Below, one piece after another: positions 41,243 to 53,589 of a stretch of 64,000 nucleotides of DNA. The translations under genes were made by a program, and so were the position numbers. The stretch is taken from positions 2,349,001 through 2,413,000 of the forward strand of contig JASPKZ010007795.1 in the NCBI GenBank assembly GCA_030220185.1. Direction: 5' to 3'. The notes under the pieces were generated by a model, which was not told the origin of the DNA, did no database searches, and saw only the letters and a list, made by a program, of their open reading frames with translations. The stretch's first letter is position 1; each line of letters begins with the position of its first letter. Source of the stretch: Diploptera punctata. Taxonomy: Eukaryota; Arthropoda; Insecta; Blattodea; Blaberidae.

Positions 41243-42445
41243 CAATATAAAACTAATTACAAGATATGTGGATGACGTCGTGATTATTTATGTAAATAAC
41301 AGGAAAGAAAAGGAAATTTTGCTAGAACTAAACAATATGCATCATAAAATGAAATTTACGGAGGAGATAGAACGTAATTACAAAATAAACTATCTAGACC
41401 TTACCATAACGAAAAACATAGAAAAAATAAACTTGAAATAAGTATTTTCCGCAATTTTACAAATATTTCTCACCATTTTCTACAAATAATGCTCACCATT
41501 AATAACAAGTCTAGAAACCCGTACCAACATAAAATCAGCACATTTAATAGCTTAATCAAAAAAAAAATTATAACAAAGAACTACAATATGTTAAAAACAT
41601 GGCGAAAAGCAACGGTTTCAACAAACAAACCATTGATAAGCTTATAAAGAAAAAAAAAGAAAAAATGACGCAAACAATATAACAAAACTTGTAAGATAAT
41701 CTGATAATAACAAAACATGGGTAACATTAACATACACAGGAAATTAAACCACAAAACTAGCCCGAACTTTGAAAAAGATAAATACTACATAGCTTATAAA
41801 ACAGGAAACAAATTAAACAACATAATATACAATGGCTTAGAAGAACACAACAAATTCAACAACAAGGGCTACAAACTAACATGTGAAGATTGTAATAAAT
41901 TTTATATTGGCAGGTCAAGCAGAAATTTCAATACAAGATATAAATAACACCTAAAAGATTTCATATACGCGGGTGATAAATCAAGCTACGCTAAACATCT
42001 CATTAATGCACGTCATCGAATGAACACAATTGAAAATACTCTCACGATAATCCACCGAGAAAACATTCCAGCTAGGATAAATATATTTGAAGACCTCGAA
42101 ATTATAAAGGAAACAAACAACACCTCACTTTTATATATTAAATTTAGGAGCATTATGAGGTTCAAATTCATAAGAATTAAATTAATCGTGATTATTTCAT
42201 ACCTCATACTTCTGTATTTCTTTAAATACAGCACTGCAGTATCGGCAATTTCTTATCACCATCATCGTAAAAACAGCTGATGATGGTGATAAGAAATTGC
42301 CGATACTGCAGTGCTGTATTTAAAGAAATATAGAGGTATGAGGTATGAAATAATCACGATTAATTCAATTCTTATGAACACCTCACTTCTTAATGAGTAC
42401 ACCCCAGTCAAACCCATTATACGAGGTCGTCAAAAACAAGTAAGT
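41243..42445 (+). mobile_element. Penelope-like element 3' part, unit 2
   Basis: Same structure as 28345-29506: RYVDDVVIIY, then YKLTCEDCNKFYIGRSSRNF (a slightly better kept GIY-YIG segment, 41717-41947), split by the fold-back element at 42133-42376. Stops in the same places as unit 1 show it was dead before the duplication. Confidence 0.8.
42133..42376. mobile_element. 244-bp fold-back element, unit 2
   Basis: Same insertion as 29197-29440; flanks AACACCTCACTT(TT) at 42119 and 42377. The hairpin arms are complementary with very few mismatches. Confidence 0.85.
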
Positions 42446-42639
42446 TGCTGCTACAAACAGTTGGAGTATACATCACCGTACACAAAAACAACGAGTAGCG
42501 GAAGATCAATCTGCCGAATATGAAATATAACTTCCGAAAGCGCTCCAGATAATTTTATATACAATATTTTAACAAAGTTGAGGACGACGGCACCTACCAA
42601 CAGGTACATTTAAATTTTTAACTTTCATCGTCAGAATGA

Positions 42640-43390
42640 AGAAATACTGATACTGGGTACTAAGAAAGGAACAACACACAGAAAAATGACTGATTCAACG
42701 TACCCCAAGTGAAACGAACAAAAATATCCTTTATTTAAGCCGGCAGAATTAATTTGATAAGGCCTTCTCTTCCACTCGACCAGCGAGTATTAAAATCATA
42801 GGCCCTACTTATTACAATAATTTAAAAATATTATCAAAATATAGACTAATCGAAAGACAATGCAGATGTGGTCTAACACTAGCTGACACTAGTAAAACAT
42901 GGTATCAAATAAAATAAAGTAAGAAAAGCTTTCTAGATGAATATTTATAGGGTATATAAAATGCTGAATAGAGTTTATTAGATCCTTCTCCTCAACTTTA
43001 AAAATAGTAATAAAATATAGGCCTGTCGGGACGAAACTAAGAACTAAATAGACAAGAGACAAACAAATATTTTGTACTTTTTAAAGTAAACAATGAAATC
43101 AGATTTACAGTGTATTAGAGTAAGCCTTGTATTACATATCTCATGTTATTTGTGTTTCAGTTGTGTTTTTACTTCAGTGTCAGAAATTGCTTTCATTACT
43201 ATGGTATCATGTATCTATAGCATGAGTATTCTATTGACACAACATCCATTTTTTATAAAAACAGGATGGATAATTATTCGAAATTCTTAGAATCCACTTT
43301 GGGGTTCAAATTAAAGAGTCCACTATATTTATATTCCTGCGTTTTACCCCGTAATCGAACGGTTTAAGGCATGGTGTATTGGTGCAGAAC
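42640..43390. repeat. Dispersed repeat, unit 2
   Basis: Third copy of the 13851-14620 repeat. Confidence 0.65.
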
Positions 43391-43399
43391 TACTTCTCT

Positions 43400-44470
43400 C
43401 AAATCATAGTTAACGTTATTCTCCCACCTCACTTTTGGTCCCCCTATTGAGCGTTTTCCCTCTGGTTTTTATACAAGGAATTTCCATGCCCCACTTTCCT
43501 AACCCATTCGTGCCACAGGTCCTGCACATCGCAATCTACTAGACCTAACTGTTTTTGTTATATCGGTTTCCTATAAAGATCATGTAGCTCACTGTCATGC
43601 AGTCTTCTCCATTTTCCTGTCTGTTCCTGTCTGGCCCAAATATTTTCCTATGTACTTTATTCTCAAATCCTCATATTCTTTTCTCCTCCCTTAAAATAAG
43701 AGACCTTGTTTATATCCATATAACTGGAAGAATAACAGTTTTACATGTTTTGTATAATGATAGTCCCCTCAGGGGTCCTCATATAGGGGATATGTGGATG
43801 GCGACCACAAGGTGCCCAAGCCGAGCAAAACATTTCTTCCACTTGTGTTTTGCACTCTTTTAACTTTACCATCTAACCTCTCTTGGTTAACTCTTGTTTT
43901 TTCGACCCCGACGCTATTAGGGCATCCGAGGGCTAGGGAGTCTTTCCTTTCTTCCAATTCTTCTTTCCATTATTTTCTTTTCTTCTCCAGGAAAGCCTGA
44001 CCAGAGGCTATAAGATGGCAGGCCCATCACTGGTCTTGCCTTCCTTTGGCCAGCAACCAATCAAAGGGACTATTATTATGCTTTCAAGTCTTATACGAGA
44101 ATTTTCCGGAAGAAGCTGGAGGGAAAATTTTCTATAGGATCGTAACAGGCCTTGGCCTAATACTTGGAAGGAAGAAGAAGAAGAAGTATAATGATAGTTG
44201 TGATGACAAGAGTCCTTGCAATGCACTTCTAGTATTGAGCCTATTGTTCACCTCATTCCAGTTTGTAATTATTGTTCCTACGTATTTGAATTCAGCCACT
44301 TCTTCAAAATTACCCTCATTTGTCATTACTTTATACATTTCTGTGCGTGAACACATCTATTTAGTTTCATTGATGTTAACTTCCAGCCCCAATTTCTTAT
44401 TGTTCCTCAGTATAGTATGCGTATTGGTCCTTAGTATTTCGTCGCTATCTCCTAATAATAATCATCAGTA
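43400..44470 (-). pseudogene. RTE LINE 3' fragment, unit 2, split by SINE-1
   Basis: Minus frame TNEGNFEEVAEFKYVGTIIT near 44132-44356. The SINE at 43765-44186 lies inside it; unit 1 has the uninterrupted sequence. Confidence 0.7.
43765..44186 (+). mobile_element. SINE-1 full-length copy (422 bp)
   Basis: TATAATGATAGT flanks it at 43753-43764 and 44187-44198, and unit 1 shows the single-copy site near 30822. It starts CCCCTCAGGGGTCCTCATAT and ends in (GAA)n. This gives exact element ends. Confidence 0.95.
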
Positions 44471-44587
44471 TATTTAACACTTAAAAAATATTATATCTAC
44501 TGTTAAAATTTATGTTTGTTCTACCTAGATAGAATTTAGGCCTATTGCAGTCTTAATACGTTAAGTTATAAACTATCATGGATTTTA

Positions 44588-44900
44588 GGCGGCTCCGTGG
44601 CGCAAGGGGTTAGATGCTCGACTATCACAGCTGGGGTATCGAGTTCACAACACGATCCCTCCATGTTGATCTCGTAGTGGACGAAATGGAACTTGGGCAG
44701 GTTTTCATCAGGGTTTTCCCTGCACCAAATTTCATTATGCCATTTCTCCATTCTCATCTCATTCATTTCCTTCGTCCGTCTCTGTGACGGTGCGCAGGTG
44801 CATTTCGGCCAACACACGTGTCATTTATAGGGGTTTATCTCTTTTTTACCTTCGACCCGACCTTAAGTTGAAAATGAGTTGAGGATATTATCATATTATA
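44588..44900 (+). mobile_element. SINE-2 copy, unit 3
   Basis: Same insertion as 20328 and 32746; left flank TCATGGATTTTA at 44576, right flank TAATGGATTTTA at 44901. Confidence 0.8.
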
Positions 44901-45139
44901 TAATGGATTTTATCAGTATTGACCGTTCGGACGAAAATTATACTGAGCAACAAAAAAGTAACTTTTTTTTTGTCTCAGAAAGAAAAATATGTGATTCAGA
45001 TAGTATTTTTTCTCCTAAATTCAAATATGATATCGGTTTTTCTCCATCACGCAAGGTTTACGAGAGACAGACATTTATAATTTAAAACACTTTAATATTT
45101 TCTACATTTGTAACTACACAATATTCGAACATTCGGACT

Positions 45140-45335
45140 CACCTAGAAAGTAAGAAGTGACGATTTTCTGCTATATTTCGCCTGTGGAGCATCCCTGGTC
45201 CAACAATAATCGGCCTGCATATTAGGATTCCATTTAACTTGATATCACTTTTCCATAGCTGAAATCTCCTGATGAAAGTGTTTTCGTGCTCATAACTCAC
45301 TGCGCCAAGATTTTCCGGGAAGAAATCTAGGTTTA
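45140..45335 (-). pseudogene. DFFPENLG-type relic, unit 3
   Basis: Homologous to 33315-33512 with a further small deletion near 45195. Part of the segment shared by units 2 and 3. Confidence 0.55.
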
Positions 45336-45809
45336 TTAAAGAAATAATTATTTAAATCCATTAACTGAAATTGAAATAAAAAAAACTGTGGGCGATGGAG
45401 AAATTCTGAATACATATTTGAAAACACGATAAAAAATTGCATTAAGTACAGCTATTCGTACTCATGAGACAAAAAGCATGTTGACCAGTGTTATTAATTA
45501 TAGATACTCCTGATTTTCCAAGTACAGTAATAGGCCTACATCCATATCTCAGAACAACACTTTATTAGAAATCTAACGACCGTTATACAAATTCACATCT
45601 GTAGGCTATACAAACATGATGTATACATAATCAATGTAACATATGTTATGGAAATGGTCCAAGAATGTGGAAAAAATTAATTTTAACAAATTAAATTGTA
45701 TTTTATGGGATCAGATTCTGTTCTAAAATGTTTTAAAAATACAATAACGAGTATAATGACACAGGGTGCAGAAACATGCGAATTAAAATCTAGAAAGATA
45801 AGTAAATTA

Positions 45810-46150
45810 AAATGTGCAGAAATTAATTTTTGGAGGCGTTAACTGGAATTTCTAGAAGAGAAAATAGACAGTGTAATTAAACGAAAGATGAATGTTCAAA
45901 CTTCAATTGTGGATTTCACAAAATAAAATATATAATTAAAATGGTGTGGTCATGTCAAAACAATGATAGAAGACAGATTCCCAAGAACACTAGAATGGCT
46001 ACCATTTTGTAGCAGAAGAAGAGGATGAGCAAAAATAACGTGGATTGAAGGTGTTTTAATAAGTCTGAGGGCAAAAGATTGGACGATGGGGATTGGAATG
46101 ACAGAGAGATGTGGAGGAGAATAACAGTAGATTAATTTGGCGCAGGAAGA
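45810..46150 (+). pseudogene. LINE 3' tail, unit 3 copy
   Basis: Third copy of the tail at 21560 and 33990, with a small internal deletion (CCAAGAACACTAG for CCAAGAAGAATACTAG). Confidence 0.55.
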
Positions 46151-46797
46151 TTTTGTGAGACATTGTGAAACCTGCTAAATAAATAATGTACAGCACGTTA
46201 ACATCTATCTATAGGTAAAAGGAACTAAGTTCTACATCTGAACAATTTGTTTAAAAATTAATAAATTCTTAACCTGATTTAACATAAACATTTAAGATTT
46301 ATCCCGAAACTACATTTTAGGACATAATATATTTTTATTCTAAGCTCACGATATACACTATATATATCCCATAAATCAAACGTGGGGACCCTGTTAATCC
46401 ATAGCGGGAGTTTCTTAATGAAGCTTATTTAGTTACGCTTATTTACCTACATTACAAATGACATGTGATTACCACATCGTCTCAATAAGACTTCTATTAG
46501 GCAACAAAGTATTACATGGATGGATGAAGTTCGGTTAAATTTTGAACAGAGACTTTTTTATTCTGGGTTGCTTTTTATTTTTACTAGCTTGAAAATCTTG
46601 AGACTCGGGACCCACTGCTTAACACTCTCCGGAGGAGGGGAATTTTCCATCCAATATACATAGAACGTGGCCGGTTATGAAACCGCGAACCTCGAGAATA
46701 GAGACAAAAGCTCACGATATAGACTCTCAAAAATTAAATCTTTCCTATAATAATTTTCGTGGCCATAAGACATATGAGGACATAAACCCCTCTTGTC

Positions 46798-47079
46798 CAT
46801 CGCTGTGGTCTCGAGGTAGCGTACTGCCTTTTCACGCAACGGGCCCGGGTTCGATTTCCTGTCGGGACAGGTTCCTGGGTGAGGTTTTTCGGGGTTTTTC
46901 CTCACCTGTAAGGCAAATGTCAGGAAGCTTAGGGCCCAACGGTCCCCGAAAATCATCCGGGCATCATCATCATCAACTTTCACCAATGTGAAAAGCAATG
47001 GGAAGCTACCATACTTATAATTCCCTAGTAAAGCTGAAAAGTATAGCATGAAAATGCTATGATTGCAGTGAAAGACTTG
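46798..47079 (+). mobile_element. tRNA-Asp-derived SINE, unit 3
   Basis: Same truncated insertion as in unit 2. CTTTTCACGCAA shows decay of the anticodon stem. Confidence 0.85.
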
Positions 47080-48054
47080 TCTCCGGATAGTTTATGAATG
47101 GTAGTTACATTTGACACGTCGTGTATTTATTGATTTTTTTGTTCCTAAGTTATATTATTAGAAACGGCACAACAGGAAATAATTGTAATCAGATCCAAAT
47201 AATAAGAATTGTTAATTTTATGCGAATCTCATTGTAATACAGTTGCTATGAAACTGCGCTCTTAAATTGAAAGTAAATTGCATCAGTTATAAAAACTCTC
47301 CAAATTCTGTGAAATTATATCAAATTACAGAGAATTAAATGGACAAATTCTAAAGATTTCAGATAAAAGTGATTTATTACAATAAGGAGCATAGAGAAAG
47401 TATCCTAATTATATTTTAAAACAATGATTCGGGAGTTGAATATAGTACACTAAACAAACGATATACAGGCAGTGGACAATGAAATAAAATAAAAACAAAT
47501 TCCAGTAAGTAATGTAAAAAATGAATATTTTGAACATTAGAAAAAAAAATGATAAAAGCGTACAGAGGAATTAAATGGACAAAATCGACTGTTTAAAAAT
47601 AATTTATTACACCAACTGAACGTACAGTAAGTAATATCTATTTACTCCACGAATAGAGTGCGTAAATTACTGTAGTGAACATAATCAATTTCAAACTCTG
47701 GACAACAAAAAAATGAAATTCCACTAAGATACGTATGAAGTAAATATTGTCAACATAGAAAAAAAAGTGTTTTCTTACAGCAAGAAACTAACTAAAAAAG
47801 GAAATATTAAATTAAAAAGAAAACCACACAAATCAACATCTGACCAAAAAAGGAAGCTCTAAAATATAATCAAAACCATAAACATGAAAGTACAAAGATT
47901 ACAGAAGATATCTAAAGAATCAATTTAAAAACAAGTTCAATTAATTTAGATGAAAAACACTGTAATGCTGAATGAAATAAAACATTAGAATTATATTAAT
48001 ATCCCGATCACTCGTGAAGGAGCAATTGTAAGTGCGAGAAGAGGAAAAAAGTCA
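47080..48054. other. AT-rich unit spacer, no gene
   Basis: Homologous to 23206-24189. Confidence 0.6.
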
Positions 48055-49340
48055 TACAAAATGATCACAGGCTTCCTAGCGAGAAACGTGCGAAATATCC
48101 AGATCATCCAATGGGAGAAGAGGAGAAAATGTCCCACCAAATTTTCCCCGACTCCCGAGGGAAGAACTTGAAAAATATCGGGATCCTCCAGTGGGAGAAG
48201 AGGGTGGAGAAATGTCACCACAAAATTTTCCCCGACTCCCGAGGGAAAACTCGCACACAATTGGAATCCTCCAGTGGGAGAGGACGAGGAGGAGAAAAAC
48301 GTCCCACCAATTTTTCCCGGACCTACCCGAGGGAAAACGCTGAACAATATCGGGATCCTCCAGTGGGAGAAGAGGAGAAAACGTCCCACCAAATTTTCCC
48401 CGACTCCCGAGGGAAGAACTCTGAAAAATATCGGGATCCTCCAGTGGGAGAAGAGGAGAAAACGTCCCACCAAATTTTCCCCGACTCCCGAGGGAAAAAC
48501 TCGAACAATATCGGGATCCTCCAGTGGGAGAAGAGGAGAAAACGTCCCACCAAATTTTCCCCGACTCCCGAGGGAAAACGCGAACAATATCGGGATCCTC
48601 CAGTGGGAGAAGAGGAGAAAACGTCCCACCAAATTTTCCCCGACTCCCGAGGGATGAGCTTGAAAAATATCGGGATCCTCCAGTGGGAGAAGAGGAGAAA
48701 ACGTCCCACCAAATTTTCCCCGACTCCCGAGGGAAGAACTTGAAAAATATCGGGATCCTCCAGTGTGAGAAGAGGAGAAAACGTCCCACCAAATTTTCCC
48801 CGACTCCCGAGGGAAAAACTTGAACAATATCGGGATCCTCCAGTGGGAGAAGAGGAGAAAACGTCCCACAAATTTCCCCGACTCCCGAGGGAAAAACTTG
48901 AAAAATATCGGGATCCTCCAGTGGGAGAAGAGGAGAAAACGTCCCACCAAATTTTCCCCGACTCCCGAGGGAAGAACATGAAAAATATCGGGATCCTCCA
49001 GTGGGAGAAGAGGAGAAAACGTCCCACCAAATTTTCCCCGACTCCCGAGGGAAAAACTCGAACAATATCGGGATCCTCCAGTGGGAGAAGAGGAGAAAAC
49101 GTCCCACCAAATTTTCCCCGACTCCCGAGGGAAAACGCGAACAATATCGGGATCCTCCAGTGGGAGAAGAGGAGAAAACGTCCCACCAAATTTTCCCCGA
49201 CTCCCGAGGGAAGAGCTTGAAAAATATCGGGATCCTCCAGTGGGAGAAGAGGAGAAAACATCCCACACAAGCTCATCGATTCCAGAGAGAGCAACACATA
49301 GTAGAATAATAGGATCCTCCATTGAGAAAGAGGTGAGAGC
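48055..49340. repeat. 80-bp minisatellite, array 3 (about 16 copies)
   Basis: Almost all copies are the CCAAATTTTCCCC variant, unlike arrays 1 and 2. The copies near 48200-48330 have small insertions (GGGTGGAG, GGACGAGGAG). Confidence 0.95.
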
Positions 49341-50049
49341 GCCTAACAGTATTTTTTTTTCCACACAGGAGCGTTCTGCCTGAAGAATTCTGGACTTTCT
49401 GTGGAGGACATTTCCAAATGCTACTATTATCGCCTAATACCTTCACAATAATCCGACATCATAAATGTTCACTAGGCAATACCAGTGTTATTTTCCTAAC
49501 ATTTTACATGTGACAAAGTTATACATTTCTCTCTGTAACAGTAATTTTGTTGAAATCAGTTCATTTCTGTTACACAGTTATTAGTATTATCACTCTCATT
49601 AGACCGTGAATAATTATCAGCGACATCTCAGAATAGTGTAAAAATATCTTGTTTTTTGTACTTAAACTTATTGTTTATAATTGTAAATAGTAACCTTAAC
49701 TAATGTAAATATGTCTTAACATAGTGTGTAGTTAGGTTTAATTACATAACTTTATAGTAGTTAATCTAATTCTGTACAAGGTGGATTGTTTATCTTTAAT
49801 TTTACTTTAATATATGGATATTATAAAAGTTAGTTTCTTTTGCTTGTATGATAATTATTTTAATTCATTTCTAATGTTTATAATTTTCTTATATTGTTAC
49901 AAGAATGACAGTTTAAAAACTGCATCACTCTTTGAATCAATCTGGATTCTCCATTTTATAAAATGCAGAATGGAGCAGAGTTGTTCAGGTACAACATTAG
50001 TAAAATACATAGTAAATCTTCGTTGAGGCGTTAGTCACAATATTAGAAT
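49341..50049. other. Unit-3 right flank, no gene
   Basis: Diverged copy of the 25301 spacer, running into GTTAGTCACAATATTAGAAT, where homology to units 1 and 2 ends. Confidence 0.55.
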
Positions 50050-50186
<137 letters not shown>

Positions 50187-50410
50187 CATCGGTTGATTAA
50201 TGTCTTTGACATCGCCCGATTCATAATAGCCAATTTTGTCGGTCCATCCAATCTCCTGGTTGTGGATGTTTCTCCTTCATGTAAAAACACATTCCCTGAC
50301 TCCAGGAGGTTTTAGGTCTTCCTCTGCCTCGTCTTCCCGCAGGTTTCCATTCCAAAACAGATTTTGGTAGTCGATCCTCTTCCATCCGCCGGACATGACC
50401 GTACCATCCT
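50187..50410 (-). pseudogene. LINE 3' fragment
   Basis: On the minus strand GTVMSGGWKRIDYQNLFWNG, then EDEAEEDLKPPG and IGWTDKIGYYESGD: a LINE tail with typical HRMS/GRRK positions. It lies between two microsatellites. Confidence 0.5.
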
Positions 50411-50418
50411 TATTGCTA

Positions 50419-50419
<1 letters not shown>

Positions 50420-50464
<45 letters not shown>

Positions 50465-50520
50465 GTAATAATAATAATAATCATAATAATAATCACAATA
50501 ATTATTATTATTATTTATTT
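50420..50520. repeat. (AAT)n microsatellite
   Basis: Interrupted AAT repeats. Confidence 0.9.
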
Positions 50521-50790
50521 AATTTGTCAGTGTTAAGGTCATAAGACCTTCTCTTCCACTAAACCAGGGATTAATCCAATCATACAAAAATTACATACAT
50601 ATTACAATAATTTAAAAATGATATTAAAATATAGACTAATGAAAAGACAATACGGATGTGGTTTAATACGAACTAATATCAGCGAAGCATGGAATAAAAT
50701 ATAATAAGAACTTCCTAGATTAATATTTAAAGGTATATACAAAATGCTGAATATAACTTTTTAGATCTGCCTCCTCTACTTTTAATATAT
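50521..50790. repeat. Dispersed repeat, lone copy
   Basis: Has CATAAGACCTTCTCTTCCAC and AATGAAAAGACAATACGGAT, a diverged relative of 13851-14620. Confidence 0.6.
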
Positions 50791-50822
50791 ATAAGCTTGC
50801 ATTGCTCAATGTTAAACATTTA

Positions 50823-50825
<3 letters not shown>

Positions 50826-50864
<39 letters not shown>
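50826..50864. repeat. (TA)n microsatellite
   Basis: About 38 bases of AT repeats. Confidence 0.9.
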
Positions 50865-50865
<1 letters not shown>

Positions 50866-50869
50866 CCTA

Positions 50870-51240
50870 CTACTGGATCTCCAAATTTACGTGCTGTTCT
50901 TCCATTTATGTCTCCCAATAATATCAATTGTTTGCCAGCACAAATTTTTCGTATTTCTTCATTAACTTTGTCAAAAAAATAAATCATTTTCTAGATTTGC
51001 CATTCCATTATCGTTAATTGGTGCGTATATTCCAAAAAATGTTAGCTTATAGCCCCATATATATTCAAATCTAATTTTAAAATTCTGTCATAAATGGCTT
51101 CCCAATTTCTTATAGTGCCTTTCCATTTCTTATGAATCAACATTAAACGCCTCTTTTGACTCTTGTATGTTTATCCACGCCACTGTAGAGATGTATATAA
51201 TTGCCTAATGTTTCATTTCCTGTGCCATCAGCTGGAAAAT
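50870..51240 (-). pseudogene. LINE endonuclease fragment
   Basis: The minus strand has pieces like LLGDINGRTARKFGDPV, the DxN/GDxN region of an EEP endonuclease, and IYAPINDNGM upstream. It joins a plus-strand LINE tail at about 51240. Confidence 0.5.
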
Positions 51241-51572
51241 CTAGAATGGATAGAATACGAAATAAAGAAATAATCATGGGTGTACAAGAGGAGCCGGGCA
51301 TCATAGAAATTATAGAAAATAAAAGGTTATAGTGGTATGGTCATGTCAAAAGAATGACAGAGCAAATATTGCCTAAAATTGTTATGGAATGGATCCCAGT
51401 GGAAAGGAGGAAGAGAGGAAGATTGAAGAAAACTTGGATAGAAGGGGTATAAGTAGCTATGAATGTCAGAGAATTGGAGGAAGATCAATGGATGGACAGA
51501 GTGGAATGGCGTTTCGTTTCCGGAAGACGGCGGCAGCTGCCATGATAACGGATGATGATGATGATATATAGT
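51240..51572 (+). pseudogene. LINE 3' tail with (GAT)n end
   Basis: Plus-strand pieces RMDRIRNKEIIMGVQEEPGI, WYGHVKRMTEQILPKIVMEW and ERRKRGRLKKTWIEG, then MNVRELEEDQWMDRVEW, ending in GATGATGATGATG. The commonest 3' layout of this LINE type. Confidence 0.7.
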
Positions 51573-51749
51573 CCTGTCGGGACGAGTCCCATATGAGCAG
51601 AATATAAGTCACTGTTGTCACTGGTACTTGATAAAGTACTCAATCGAGAATTCATTTTCACAGATATTAACAATTATGAATTATCTACAATTTGATTAAT
51701 AATACATCAAAGGCATAGGCTACACAAAATAGATATAAGGAAATAATAG

Positions 51750-51765
51750 AAATATAATAATAATA

Positions 51766-51837
<72 letters not shown>
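51750..51837. repeat. (AAT)n microsatellite
   Basis: AAT repeats directly next to the 3' end of the reversed tRNA-Asp SINE; the SINE may have inserted there or seeded it. Confidence 0.9.
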
Positions 51838-52163
51838 TCCATAGTAATTCTGCCCGAAGGCAGGTCCTTCACTGCAATTATAGCATTTTCATGCCATGCT
51901 TGCAGCTTTACTAGGGAATTGTGTAGGTGTGGTAGCTTCCCGTTGCTTTACACACCGGTGAAGGATGATGATGATAATGGTAAGGATGATGGCCATATGA
52001 TTTCGGGGACCGTTTGGGCCTTAAAGTTTTCCTGACATTTGTCTTACAGGTGAGGAAAAACCCAGATAAAAACCTCACCCAGAAAAACTGCCCCGACCGG
52101 GGATCGAACCCGGGCCCGCTGCGTGACAAGGCAGCACGCTACCTCGAGACCACAGCGGTGGAC
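51838..52163 (-). mobile_element. tRNA-Asp-derived SINE, reversed copy
   Basis: The head on the minus strand starts GTCCACCGCTGTGGTCTCGA. The T-arm (GGGTTCGATCCCCGGTCGGG) is better kept than in the unit copies. Not part of the segmental duplication. Confidence 0.85.
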
Positions 52164-52931
52164 ATAATAGTTAATTTTTTTAATCATAATAATAATAATA
52201 ATAATTATCTATAATTGATTAACTAAATGGCTTGGTAAAGAAAGAGAAAACTAAAAACGAATAATAAAAGAATTACCTAGAATAATGTTATATATTATAT
52301 TGTGTAAGGAAATATATAGTTTTAATTTTTTTTTTGAGTCCAGCAGTCCCTGGTATAAGAGGGGAGGGAATTACAGAGTCGAGTGGCTGAAACAAGGAAG
52401 CATGAGAAATAGTGAGATGTTGGATGTAGAGGGACAATTGGAGTTAAGTCGTGTGTTTAAGTTATGGTGGGAAGATAGTGAATGGAAACGAGTAGAAATA
52501 TAAAAAGGTGATGAGGTGGACAAAGTGTTGTATAAGAGGCAGAGGCAATGTTATTTGGCCTGTTATCCTGTTATCAGAATCAGGAAAATATTTCAAATAC
52601 TGGAGTTACGTGATCTAATTTACGGAGGTTGTATATACAATGTGCACATAAATTATGAACTCGTTGCAGTCTATGTTCGTACATATACAGAAGAAAAATG
52701 CGACCTATTGTCTTATACGCTTAAGAAAAATTGCGTTAAAGAAAAAATTATGAAATTATCAATGCGAAATGGGAAAATAATTTTTTTTGAGAATTTTTGA
52801 TCCAGTTAATGAATATAATTTTAGTATAATAAGATCAAATAGGCCTAAAGAAGTTCAAGGTAGGTTCCCTTGTAAGATGACGTTATGGTGGAATTTATTC
52901 AATATTAGGCCTACTGTTTTATTAGTGTTTA
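52164..52931. other. No recognised gene
   Basis: Two open frames (52285-52503, 52516-52800) give no family I know. A short GAGTCGAGTGGCTGAAACAA-type stretch could be an old host or repeat sequence. Confidence 0.4.
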
Positions 52932-53247
52932 TCTAATATATAAAAATGAATGTTTGTTTGTTGGTTTGTTTGTTTACTTGTACTTTATGTGCGGCCATAC
53001 CGTTAATCCGATTGTGATGGTGCTTTTTGCAAAATGTTCAGGAGATTCCCGGCGTGAACATAGGCTATAGGAGAGTTGAGATAGTCAATTCCTAAACCCC
53101 TAAAAATGTATATATGTATAAAAATAAAATAAAAACACGTGCGCATTCGAATGAAATGTTGTGTCAAAATTTCAAAGCACTCGGTGAAGAACTTTCAGAG
53201 ATTTAAGATTTTGAACAAACGAACATTTACATTTTTATTTATATAGA
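52932..53247. mobile_element. Non-autonomous element with about 30-bp imperfect terminal repeats
   Basis: Left end TCTAATATATAAAAATGAAT then GTTTGTTTGTT; the right end reads AACAAACGAACATTTACATT then TTTATTTATATAGA, its approximate inverse. I recall this end type (TATATAAAAATGAATGTTTG) from many insect genomes; the superfamily is not certain. No coding content. Confidence 0.6.
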
Positions 53248-53589
53248 TTGCAAAAAAAAAATAAGAAGAACATAAGAAAACAATAGCAAATGATTACAGA
53301 TCACAAAAATTGTTGAAAGTTGCGACCACCAGTCTCAATACAGTCATATGAAGAACAAAGCAGTAGGAAGTTTAAAATTATTTGTTGAAACTCAACAAAA
53401 CATTCAGACTTAAAATGAAAACTAAGAACTAAATCCAAATCAAACTAAAATTACAAACTCTTTAAAGTGAATGCAATAAATTAGGCTTTGGGTGTATTAG
53501 AGTAGGCCTACTATTATGGTACAGTAGATTACATGTTTTAAATTATTTGTTTTACTGCTAATGCATTTTAGTTGTATTATTACTTTAGT

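Larger units (their letters stand above)
32649..44500. repeat. Segmental duplication, unit 2
   Basis: Begins TTATGTCTACTGTTAAAATT. Its private insertion is SINE-1 at 43765-44186. It has the longest minisatellite array of the three. Confidence 0.85.
44501..50040. repeat. Segmental duplication, truncated unit 3
   Basis: Follows units 1 and 2 from the SINE-2 region through the minisatellite, then ends near 50040 where microsatellites start. It lacks SINE-3, whose site is unoccupied here. Confidence 0.8.

Noticed and set aside
43769..43957. Recurring MEERKDSLALGCPNSVG frame
   Set aside because: It recurs at 55921 only because SINE-1 recurs; the frame breaks in the 12.1 kb copy.
48076..49364. 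Open frames of 457 and 396 codons on the minus strand
   Set aside because: Same reason: stop-free minisatellite unit, no start context, no frame preference.
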